The position numbers were made by a program, and so were the translations under genes. A stretch of DNA of 5,580 nucleotides, from NCBI GenBank assembly GCA_902803245.1, contig CADCPJ010000217.1, forward strand, positions 1-5,580, in the 5' to 3' direction. This DNA is from an uncultured Lachnospiraceae bacterium. Its GTDB lineage: Bacteria; Bacillota; Clostridia; Lachnospirales; Lachnospiraceae. The stretch's first letter is position 1. Every line of letters starts with the position of its first letter. This document shows positions 1-5,500 of the stretch, one piece after another. The notes beneath the pieces are model-generated. The model worked only from the letters and a program-made list of their open reading frames with translations, did not search any database and was not told the DNA's origin.

Positions 1-69
1 CCCCGAAATCAGAGCAAAAACCATTCAAAGAACAAGTTCTCTGCCTGATTTTTACTCTGATTTCAGGGG
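1..69. repeat. Imperfect inverted repeat with nested hairpin
   Basis: The left arm (1-20, beginning CCCCGAAATCAGAG) is the near-exact reverse complement of the right arm (49-69, ending CTCTGATTTCAGGGG). The differences are one extra base in the right arm and one mismatch. A smaller perfect hairpin, AGAAC-AA-GTTCT (29-40), lies in the loop. Neither outer end is followed by a T-run inside the window, so this is not a typical intrinsic terminator. It could be a MITE or REP-like element or a structured RNA. The left arm starts exactly at the window edge, so the full extent is unknown. Confidence 0.6.
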
Positions 70-146
70 TGCTGAATAGTTACAAATGAACAAGTTTTAC
101 GGTTTTTATCATACCCTTTTCAGGCGGGATCAACAAGTCCGGATTC

Positions 147-184
147 AAAAAAAGGTGACAATGGGGACAGTCCCCATTGTCACC
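147..184 (-). terminator. Intrinsic terminator of the coiled-coil gene
   Basis: Read leftward, the stop codon at 201-203 is followed about 12 bases later by the perfect palindrome and then by seven consecutive Ts (complement of 147-153). A long GC-centred stem followed by a U-tract is the form of a strong rho-independent terminator. The other strand has five Ts (185-189), so it could act in both directions, but no rightward gene ends here. Confidence 0.75.
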
Positions 185-189
185 TTTTT
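149..189. repeat. Perfect 41-bp palindrome, REP-like
   Basis: Two exact 20-base arms (149-168 and 170-189) flank a single central base at 169. The core reads GGGGAC-A-GTCCCC, extended outward through ATT/AAT and GTGACA/TGTCAC to A and T runs. From memory, palindromes with a GGGGACAGTCCCC core are scattered in many bacterial genomes, often as REP elements linked to IS200-like (RAYT) transposases. That family link is inference, and no transposase gene is present here. The perfect arms suggest recent insertion or selection for the hairpin. Confidence 0.65.
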
Positions 190-200
190 ACTTGCAGGAA

Positions 201-1190
201 TTATTCTTCCGGTGCGGGCTCGCTTCCGCTCTCCGCCTTCTCCTCCTCGGGATCCAGGCTCTTGTAGTTCCCGAAAAGGATCCGGCCGTCCTCGTCGTCC
301 ATCAGGTCGCCGTTCTCGCTCTGGAGCTTGTCCGCCATCTGCTGGCCGATCAGTCCCTTCAGGTTGCTCTCGGCGATGTTATCGGTGAACAGATTCTTGC
401 CTGTCTGGACAGCGACGTCGCCGAGGGCATTCATCAGCTGCTTGATCTGGTTCAGATAGAAGCTGAAGCTCTCGGAGAAATTCTTGACGGTGTTGCCCAC
501 ATATCTCTGGCTGTCCTGCCTGTTCTCCTCGAGTTCCTCCTCCAGATTGCGCCTCTTCAGCGCATCTTCTCTCGCAAATGCGCGCTCTCTCTCCTCAAGG
601 GCATCGTCGAACTCCTTCACCTTGCGGCTGTACAGATCCTTGAGACCCTCATACTCGATGATGAGGTCTTTCTCCTTCTGCTTGAGCTCCGTCATCTCCG
701 ATTCGGCGAGTTCTCTCTCGAGCTCGGCATTCTTCTCGCACATCTCGGCATTTTTCTCACTCATCTCGGCGTTCTTCTCGTTCATATCGGAGAGAACAGC
801 TTCGAGCTCAGCGATCTTCGACTGGGCGTCCGCGAACACTCTCTCGAGGTCGCCGCTCTTTGATTTCTCCGCAGAGAGAGCCTGTTCCAGATCATATATC
901 TTGTTATCCGCAGCGGAGATCTTCCCCTCCAGATCCGCATTCATATTCTTCTCATCGGCAAGAAGCACTTCCAGGTCTGAAGCTTTGGACTTCGCTTCGA
1001 ACAGGTTCTCCTCCAGATCCTTTGCCTTCGTCTCCGCTTCGGAGAGACTCTCCTCGAGATTGGATGACTTGGAAACGGCTGCTCCGAGCTGTCTCTCGAG
1101 GTCCTTGGCCTCCTTGCTCACCTTGTCAATCTGGTCATTGGCCTCGCTTAACTTGTACTCCAGTTCCTGAATTCTTTTCTTTCCAAACAT
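201..1190 (-). CDS. Repeat-built coiled-coil protein of unknown function
   Basis: This is a 329-residue protein that I cannot assign to a named family. Residues 1-225 are almost entirely predicted coiled coil. Within residues 25-136 a 14-residue unit with an (S/A/K)-D-L-E core recurs eight times. The Leu residues fall at 31, 45, 59, 73, 87, 101, 115 and 129, exactly 14 apart, or two heptads. Residues 136-156 are three 7-residue copies of M-x-E-K-N-A-E. Residues 230-290 are less charged and look like a small helical domain (GNTVKNFSESFSFYLNQIKQ), and residues 296-329 form an acidic tail. No signal peptide or membrane segment is seen, so a cytoplasmic scaffold or filament-like role is possible but unproven. 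The ATG at 1190 was chosen because AGAGGA lies 8 bases upstream and the coiled coil begins at once. A GTG at 1238 would add 16 basic residues. The gene has its own promoter candidate and ends at a strong terminator. Confidence 0.85.
   Translation of the reverse strand: MFGKKRIQELEYKLSEANDQIDKVSKEAKDLERQLGAAVSKSSNLEESLSEAETKAKDLEENLFEAKSKASDLEVLLADEKNMNADLEGKISAADNKIYDLEQALSAEKSKSGDLERVFADAQSKIAELEAVLSDMNEKNAEMSEKNAEMCEKNAELERELAESEMTELKQKEKDLIIEYEGLKDLYSRKVKEFDDALEERERAFAREDALKRRNLEEELEENRQDSQRYVGNTVKNFSESFSFYLNQIKQLMNALGDVAVQTGKNLFTDNIAESNLKGLIGQQMADKLQSENGDLMDDEDGRILFGNYKSLDPEEEKAESGSEPAPEE
723..785 (-). repeat. Three tandem 21-bp units inside the coiled-coil gene
   Basis: Three adjacent 21-base copies (723-743, 744-764, 765-785) share CTCGGC-TT-TTCTC-CAT and differ at only a few bases. 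They are in frame and encode three consecutive heptads (residues 136-156 of the coiled-coil protein), each with E-K-N-A-E. The near identity at DNA level suggests recent duplication by slippage. Confidence 0.85.
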
Positions 1191-1310
1191 AGTCCTCGTC
1201 CTCTCTTCTTTTCCTGGTCTTTTTACCGGCTGCCGCACCCTCTTCTCCCACTCCGTCCATATGGCTGTGAGCGCAGGGTCTGAAAAGTCCGCACCGGCTG
1301 TGCTGTAAGT

Positions 1311-1341
1311 ATTATACCATACGAATGAGCAAAATAAACAA
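1311..1341 (-). promoter_or_regulatory. Probable sigma-A promoter of the coiled-coil gene
   Basis: On the minus strand a perfect TATAAT (1316-1311) is preceded by TGG, giving an extended -10 (TGnTATAAT). A TTGTTT (1341-1336) sits 19 bases upstream as a weak, widely spaced -35. Transcription would begin near 1304, leaving a leader of about 114 bases before the ATG at 1190. There is no terminator between the methyltransferase stop (1386) and this promoter, so read-through from upstream is also possible. Confidence 0.6.
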
Positions 1342-1385
1342 GAGATATGACAGATAGGAACCTTTTTTTGCTTAAATCTATTTAT

Positions 1386-2771
1386 TTATGGCTGAATTTT
1401 GGACAGAAGGCTCACGACTTCTATGTGCTGCGTCTCGGGAAACATGTCCACGAGGGCATACCGCCGGATCCCCCAGCCCCTCGCCTTGAGACAGCGCATG
1501 TCCTCAAGAAAGCTGGTGGCCTTGCAGGAGATATAGACCATATCCGTGATGCCGTAGTCCGTGATCCTCTTAAGGGCCTTTTCGTGGACGCCCTCGCGGG
1601 GGGGATCCACAAGGACAAAGTCCGGCTTCTCCGGAATGAGCGGCAGGCTCTCGAAGACGTCCCCGGCGAGAAACTCGCAGTTCGTAAGCCCGTTCATCGC
1701 CGAATTCTTTCTTGCCGCCTCCACCGCCTCCTCAACGAGCTCAATTCCGTAGACCTTCTTCGCCTCCCCGGCAAGGATCTGCGCGATCGTCCCCGTGCCG
1801 CAGTAGAGGTCAAAGAGCACGGGCTTCTCTCCCTCTCCTTTAAGAGACAGGCCGACATACTGCTTCGCCGTGCTGTAGAGCACTTCCGCTCCCAGGGTGT
1901 TCGTCTGGAAGAAGGAAAATGCAGTCACCTTAAACTTGAGCCCCGACAGTTCCTCGTAGAAATAGTCCCTGCCATAGAGGAGCACAAGTTCATCCGGGAG
2001 AAGCGCGTCGGCGTAGCGGTCACAGACGGCGTGCATGATCCCGGCAAAGGAGCCCTCAATAGGGATGTCAAGGAGCATGTTTACAAACGGCCCGAAATCA
2101 TACTGCATCTGGGAAGAGGAAGCGAGGACAAGGAGAATCTCTCCCGTCGTCTCCGAGCGCCGAAGAAGCAGGTAGCGCAGGAAACCGACGTGGGAGAGCT
2201 TGTTGTAAAACGGCACTTCCCGCTCCCTGAAGAAATCCCTCACGGCCTTTTGCACCGCGATCAGGTCGGGGTGAACCAGGCGGCACGTATCGGCGTCAAG
2301 AACCGTGTAGCGGGCCCCGAGGCGGTGCATGCCGAGCGTCAGGGGGCCGTCAATCACTTCATTTCCGAATGAGAGGTCCATCTTGTTGCGGTATCCCGTC
2401 TCGCGGGGGCTCGCCTTTATCCCGTCGTAAACAGTGTCTCCGGAGATGACCGGGGACAGAAGGCGTCGGATCTGCTCCTCCTTCATGAGGAGCTGTTCCT
2501 CATAGGGCATGGTCTGGTAGAGGCAGCCGCCGCACTGCCCGAAAATGCCGCAGAACGGCTCCCTCGTCTCAAGCGGAGATTTCTCAAGGACCTGGAGGCG
2601 GTTGCCGTATACCACGCCTTTCTTCTTTTTATATACGCGAAAGCTCACCGTCTGTCCGGGCATCACGTTCTTCACGATGCCCCTCTCTCCGCTCTCAGGG
2701 ACCTGAAAACGGCCCTCATTCGGGAAGTCCACTCTCTCGATCCTGGCCGTTCCCAAGTCTTTTCTCTTCAT
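1386..2771 (-). CDS. rlmD: 23S rRNA (uracil-C5)-methyltransferase, RlmD/RlmCD type
   Basis: This SAM-dependent enzyme of the TrmA/RumA family makes 5-methyluridine in RNA, most likely 23S rRNA. Counting from the ATG at 2771 (461 residues), a TRAM RNA-binding domain spans roughly 5-66. Four cysteines, C74, C80, C83 (CGIFGQCGGC) and C163 (DTC), form the expected 4Fe-4S site. The Rossmann SAM motif DLYCGTGT is at 321-328, LVDPPREG at 387-394, the catalytic Cys in ISCK is C416, and the C-terminal DMFPETQHIE supplies the probable general base E451. All key residues are present and the length fits the family. ATG 2771 is preferred because GGAG lies 9 bases upstream. An ATG at 2792 adds seven residues, but its only AAGG touches the start codon. 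In Firmicutes one such enzyme (RlmCD) can modify both U747 and U1939, so the exact target is uncertain. The gene lies downstream of a terminator, and its own promoter is not clear. Confidence 0.95.
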   Translation of the reverse strand: MKRKDLGTARIERVDFPNEGRFQVPESGERGIVKNVMPGQTVSFRVYKKKKGVVYGNRLQVLEKSPLETREPFCGIFGQCGGCLYQTMPYEEQLLMKEEQIRRLLSPVISGDTVYDGIKASPRETGYRNKMDLSFGNEVIDGPLTLGMHRLGARYTVLDADTCRLVHPDLIAVQKAVRDFFREREVPFYNKLSHVGFLRYLLLRRSETTGEILLVLASSSQMQYDFGPFVNMLLDIPIEGSFAGIMHAVCDRYADALLPDELVLLYGRDYFYEELSGLKFKVTAFSFFQTNTLGAEVLYSTAKQYVGLSLKGEGEKPVLFDLYCGTGTIAQILAGEAKKVYGIELVEEAVEAARKNSAMNGLTNCEFLAGDVFESLPLIPEKPDFVLVDPPREGVHEKALKRITDYGITDMVYISCKATSFLEDMRCLKARGWGIRRYALVDMFPETQHIEVVSLLSKIQP

Positions 2772-2780
2772 CCGACCGCA

Positions 2781-2784
2781 CTCC
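2781..2784 (-). promoter_or_regulatory. Ribosome binding site that decides the methyltransferase start
   Basis: GGAG on the minus strand sits 9 bases before the ATG at 2771. It lies inside the extension that would be translated from the upstream ATG at 2792, which lacks a spaced Shine-Dalgarno sequence. Confidence 0.5.
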
Positions 2785-2802
2785 GAATCCATCCTTCACT
2801 GG

Positions 2803-2833
2803 AAAAGCCCCGACGAAAGCGCCGGGGCTTTTT
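2803..2833 (-). terminator. Intrinsic terminator of the small membrane protein gene
   Basis: AAAAGCCCCG (2803-2812) pairs with CGGGGCTTTT (2823-2832). An A-C mismatch, two more inner base pairs and a four-base loop complete the hairpin. Read leftward it follows the stop codon at 2863-2865 by about 30 bases and ends in four Ts. Read rightward it ends in five Ts, but no rightward gene precedes it. It ends only 31 bases before the methyltransferase ATG at 2771. Confidence 0.8.
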
Positions 2834-2862
2834 CAGGTCATATACAACCGCATCCTATGTGA

Positions 2863-3156
2863 TTACTTCGCAACGTCCTCTACGAAATCATCCGCAGCGT
2901 CACTCACTGCTTCCTTGACCTTCTCAGCTGTTTCGGAGACCTTCTCAGCCGCCTCTTCCGCGGGAGACGCAGGGGTTTCATCCTCATCCTCGAAGTAATC
3001 GTCGAAATCGTCGTCGAAATCATCTTCGAAGTCCTCGAGATAATCCGGAGTCATGAAGCGGTATATCGCATAGGCGACCGCTGCAATCACCGCAATAAAC
3101 CCGACGATAGTAAGAAACTTCAGAAGCTTGTTTTCTCCGGATCCATTGTTATTCAT
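2863..3156 (-). CDS. Small single-pass membrane protein with acidic tail
   Basis: This 97-residue protein is not one I recognise as a named family. Residues 1-12 are polar with two lysines, and residues 13-34 form one clear hydrophobic helix rich in Ile, Val and Ala. Residues 40-60 are almost all Asp and Glu with regularly placed aromatics (F43, F47, F51, Y54, F55). Residues 66-97 form a charged Ala/Glu/Lys amphipathic helix. There is no cleavage motif after the hydrophobic stretch, so a membrane anchor fits better than a secreted protein. By the positive-inside rule the acidic tail may face outward, but the charges are too few to be sure. AGAGGA 11 bases upstream supports the ATG. The gene has its own consensus promoter and its own terminator, so it is probably monocistronic. 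It is divergent from citrate synthase. Confidence 0.8.
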   Translation of the reverse strand: MNNNGSGENKLLKFLTIVGFIAVIAAVAYAIYRFMTPDYLEDFEDDFDDDFDDYFEDEDETPASPAEEAAEKVSETAEKVKEAVSDAADDFVEDVAK

Positions 3157-3236
3157 AAACTACACCGTCCTCTCTGTGTGATCGCGGGAGCATAACTAAC
3201 AACAATTCACGGGCTTCCGCGTCAAAAACTGTGAAC

Positions 3237-3265
3237 ATTATAACACGATCCCTCCCTCTTAGCAA
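3237..3265 (-). promoter_or_regulatory. Sigma-A promoter of the small membrane protein gene
   Basis: On the minus strand TTGCTA (3265-3260) and a perfect TATAAT (3242-3237) are separated by 17 bases. Transcription would start near 3230, giving a leader of about 74 bases before the ATG at 3156. The -35 box is 2 bp from the -35 box of the divergent citrate synthase promoter. Confidence 0.8.
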
Positions 3266-3267
3266 TC

Positions 3268-3295
3268 TTGACATCAACTTCGATGCTGATATAAT
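3268..3295 (+). promoter_or_regulatory. Consensus sigma-A promoter of citrate synthase
   Basis: TTGACA (3268-3273) and TATAAT (3290-3295) both match the consensus exactly, with a 16-base spacer. Transcription should start near 3302, leaving a leader of about 67 bases. This should be a strong promoter unless it is repressed. Confidence 0.9.
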
Positions 3296-3310
3296 AGACA
3301 TATTGTTCCG

Positions 3311-3354
3311 CTTTAATGATTTACATTGTAAAACTGCGGCGGAAGCCATTAAAG
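3311..3354 (+). promoter_or_regulatory. Nested palindromes in the citrate synthase leader
   Basis: CTTTAATG (3311-3318) pairs exactly with CATTAAAG (3347-3354). Inside it is an operator-like TTTACA-T-TGTAAA (3320-3332). A competing pairing is TTCCGC (3306-3311) with GCGGAA (3339-3344). All of this lies between the predicted transcription start and the ribosome binding site at 3358-3364. It could be a repressor operator or an RNA structure. No known riboswitch or T-box motif was recognised. Confidence 0.4.
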
Positions 3355-3357
3355 ATC

Positions 3358-3364
3358 AAGGAGG
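3358..3364 (+). promoter_or_regulatory. Strong ribosome binding site of citrate synthase
   Basis: AAGGAGG, a full Shine-Dalgarno match, ends 5 bases before the ATG at 3370. It rules out an in-frame start at 3316 that would add 18 basic residues and has no such site. Confidence 0.9.
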
Positions 3365-3369
3365 AGCGC

Positions 3370-4719
3370 ATGAGTTTCAACTATCAGGACGACAATGTCC
3401 TCGCCCGTTTTTTCGGGAAGGCATCGAACTATACGGACATCCCCACTCCCCTCTACTCGGAGTACAATGTCAAGAAGGGACTCCGGAACGAGGACGGCAC
3501 TGGTGTCCGGATCGGCCTCACCAAGGTCTCCGACGTCATCGGCTATGAGAAAAATGAAGCCGGACAGGTCATCCCCTGCGAGGGCGACCTTCTCTACCGG
3601 GGCTACAGCATAAAAGATCTGATTGAAAACCGGAAGGGAAATTTCGGCTATGAGGAGACGTGCTTCCTTCTCCTCTTCGGCTATCTCCCCGATGCCGCGC
3701 AGTTCGAGGACTTCAAGGCCTCCCTCGCCATAAGATATGAGCTTCCCGACAAGTTCCTGGCCAACGAGATCCTCAGCTCGCCCTCAAAGAACCTCATGAA
3801 CCGGCTCCAGATGCTGACCCTCGCCCTCTACAACGTGGACGAGAATCCGGATGACACGGACGTGTACCAGACCCTTCTTAAGGGCATCAACCTGATTGCG
3901 AAGTACCCGGCTCTCGGGGTCTATTCCTACCAGGCGAAGATGTACCAGCTCTTCCACAGCTCGCTGATCATCCACTACCCGAGACCGGATTATTCCGTCG
4001 CAGAGAACATCCTCTACATGCTGCGCCTCAACGGGACGTTCACGCAGCGGGAGGCCTCTCTCCTCGACGCGATTCTGGTAATCCACGCGGACCACGGCGG
4101 CGGCAACAACTCCACTTTCACGGACGTCGTCATCGGCTCGACCGGGACGGACCTCTATTCCGCGATCTGCGGCTCGGTCGGATCCCTGAAAGGGCCCAAG
4201 CACGGCGGCGCGAACGTCTCCGTGTCGGAGATGATGACCGAAATCATCGAGCGCACCCAGTACAAAATGGACGAGGAGCTCATCCGCCAGGTCGTAAATG
4301 ACCTTCTGGACAGGAAGATGTACGACAAAAGCGGGCTCATCTACGGCTTCGGCCACGCAGTCTACACGCTGTCCGACCCGAGGGCGGAGCTGCTCCGCTC
4401 ACTGTGCAGAAATCTCGCCATCGAGCAGGACTGCCTGGAGAAGTTCGAGTTCCTTGAGCTCTTCGAGAAGACGGTCAAGGATGTCGTCTACAAGAGGAAG
4501 AAGAAGGTTCTCCCGACCAACGTGGACTTCTATTCCGGCTTCGCCTACAAGCTGCTCGGGATTCCGGAGGACCTCTTCACGCCGCTCTTCGCCATCGCGA
4601 GGATTTCGGGATGGGTCGCCCACAATGTGGAGAACAAGCTCTATGACGGCCGCATCATGCGCCCTGCGACAAAGTACGTCGGCGAGCACATGGACTACGT
4701 GCCGATGGACGGGCGCTGA
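3370..4719 (+). CDS. gltA: Citrate synthase
   Basis: This 449-residue enzyme condenses acetyl-CoA with oxaloacetate to give citrate and CoA in the cytoplasm, the entry step to 2-oxoglutarate and glutamate synthesis. The catalytic triad is intact: H278 in KHGGANV, H329 in GFGHAVY and D386 in NVDFYSG. The substrate-binding stretch HADHGGGNNSTF is at 239-250, DPRA at 336-339, and an Arg at 411 lies in ARISGWVAH. The length and the GGGNN version of the motif fit the clostridial-type enzyme of about 450 residues rather than the shorter E. coli-like form. A 2-methylcitrate synthase activity cannot be excluded from sequence. The start is fixed by AAGGAGG. A perfect consensus promoter drives the gene. 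No aconitase or isocitrate dehydrogenase gene lies within this window; the next gene, truA, is convergent. The symbol is used by convention only. Confidence 0.96.
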   Translation: MSFNYQDDNVLARFFGKASNYTDIPTPLYSEYNVKKGLRNEDGTGVRIGLTKVSDVIGYEKNEAGQVIPCEGDLLYRGYSIKDLIENRKGNFGYEETCFLLLFGYLPDAAQFEDFKASLAIRYELPDKFLANEILSSPSKNLMNRLQMLTLALYNVDENPDDTDVYQTLLKGINLIAKYPALGVYSYQAKMYQLFHSSLIIHYPRPDYSVAENILYMLRLNGTFTQREASLLDAILVIHADHGGGNNSTFTDVVIGSTGTDLYSAICGSVGSLKGPKHGGANVSVSEMMTEIIERTQYKMDEELIRQVVNDLLDRKMYDKSGLIYGFGHAVYTLSDPRAELLRSLCRNLAIEQDCLEKFEFLELFEKTVKDVVYKRKKKVLPTNVDFYSGFAYKLLGIPEDLFTPLFAIARISGWVAHNVENKLYDGRIMRPATKYVGEHMDYVPMDGR

Positions 4720-4729
4720 TCCTTGTCCC

Positions 4730-5482
4730 TCACAGAGTCCCCTCGTAGTCGGGGTACCGGATCTCCATCAGCACAAGGCCTTTCGGTACCGCCGTGGGGC
4801 CGGCTTTGCTCCGGTCTCTGGCCTCAAGGATCCTCTTCATCTCTTCGGGCGGATACTTCCCGGCTCCGATCTCGATCAGGGTGCCGGCGAGTATCCGCAC
4901 CATATTGTAGAGAAAGCCGCTCCCTGTGACGGAGAACGTGATGCGGTCCCCGCTTCTTGTGACGCGGGCGTCATAGATCCTCCTCACGGTGGTCTTGCTG
5001 GAAAACCCCGCAGCGCAGAAAGACAGGAAGTCGTGCTCCCCTATGATTGAGCGCGCCGCCTCATCCATCTTCGCCTCGTCAAGAGGATAGTAGTAATGCA
5101 TCTCGGTGTTTCTTGTGAGCGGATCGGGATGCGGCCTGTTGATGATGCGGTACTCGTAAGTCTTTATCGTGCTCTGGAACCGGGGATGAAAGTCGTCCGG
5201 GACGCGGACGGACCTCACGATCCGGATGTCCTCGGGAAGCCGCGCATTGACCGCAAAAGCGAGCTTCTCCGGACGAATCTTCGTCTCCGTGTCGAATACG
5301 AGCACATTTCCCTCCGCGTGAACGCCCGCGTCCGTCCTGCTTGCGCTCATGGTTTTGACCGGTTCCCCAAAGAGATCACAAAGAGCCCCGCCAATCACAT
5401 CCTGGATGGCGAGGCCATTTTTCTGACTCTGAAACCCGCAGTAGCCGGTTCCATCGTATGCAATTCGAAATAATATCCGCAA
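4730..5482 (-). CDS. truA: tRNA pseudouridine synthase A (TruA)
   Basis: TruA converts uridines 38-40 in the anticodon arm of many tRNAs to pseudouridine. From the TTG start it has 250 residues, normal for the family. The N-terminus reads RILFRIAYDGTGYCGFQ, the usual first strand. SASRTDAGVHA at 46-56 holds the catalytic Asp (D51). Further family motifs are the stretch around KTYEYRI and GSGFLYNMVRILAGTL near the C-terminus. The TTG at 5482 is preferred because AGGAGAAGGG lies just upstream and the protein then starts where TruA proteins usually start. A GTG at 5503 would add MRRRERT, has no ribosome binding site, and would turn the AGGAG stretch into coding sequence. The gene is convergent with citrate synthase, with 10 bases between the stops. 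Its promoter lies to the right of the window or in an upstream gene. Confidence 0.96.
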   Translation of the reverse strand: MRILFRIAYDGTGYCGFQSQKNGLAIQDVIGGALCDLFGEPVKTMSASRTDAGVHAEGNVLVFDTETKIRPEKLAFAVNARLPEDIRIVRSVRVPDDFHPRFQSTIKTYEYRIINRPHPDPLTRNTEMHYYYPLDEAKMDEAARSIIGEHDFLSFCAAGFSSKTTVRRIYDARVTRSGDRITFSVTGSGFLYNMVRILAGTLIEIGAGKYPPEEMKRILEARDRSKAGPTAVPKGLVLMEIRYPDYEGTL

Positions 5483-5490
5483 GGTTCTTT

Positions 5491-5500
5491 CCCTTCTCCT
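5491..5500 (-). promoter_or_regulatory. Ribosome binding site supporting a TTG start for truA
   Basis: AGGAGAAGGG on the minus strand ends 8 bases before the TTG at 5482. The AGGAG core is 13 bases away and the GAAGGG part is closer. It directly follows the possible TGA stop (5502-5500) of an upstream reading frame, as in a tightly packed operon. Confidence 0.55.

Noticed and set aside
723..785. CRISPR-like array
   Set aside because: The units are directly adjacent without spacers and encode in-frame heptads of a coiled coil.
177..1170. Long rightward open frames antisense to the coiled-coil gene (177-863 and 484-1170)
   Set aside because: Their Leu- and Ser-rich composition is the mirror of the Glu/Lys/Asp-rich repeat protein on the other strand, with no ribosome binding site or recognisable domain.
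1135..1260. Possible upstream short frame (41 codons, minus strand) overlapping the coiled-coil start
   Set aside because: The ATG has no ribosome binding site, and the basic/acidic mixed sequence shows no sign of selection. It is likely chance in a long leader.
1347..2372. Rightward 341-codon frame across the methyltransferase gene
   Set aside because: The opposite strand has an intact enzyme with every family motif. This frame has no motif, no ribosome binding site, and starts in an AT-rich intergenic region.
3220..3225. Second leftward -35 (TTGACG)
   Set aside because: No acceptable -10 lies 15-19 bases downstream, while the TTGCTA/TATAAT pair nearby fits well.
3149..3349. Leftward 66-codon frame between the two divergent genes
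   Set aside because: It covers both consensus promoters and the citrate synthase leader, has no Shine-Dalgarno sequence, and starts upstream of the predicted leftward transcription start.
4298..5050. Rightward 250-codon frame spanning the citrate synthase and truA ends
   Set aside because: It is a Ser/Arg-rich shadow of two well-supported genes and crosses their convergent junction.
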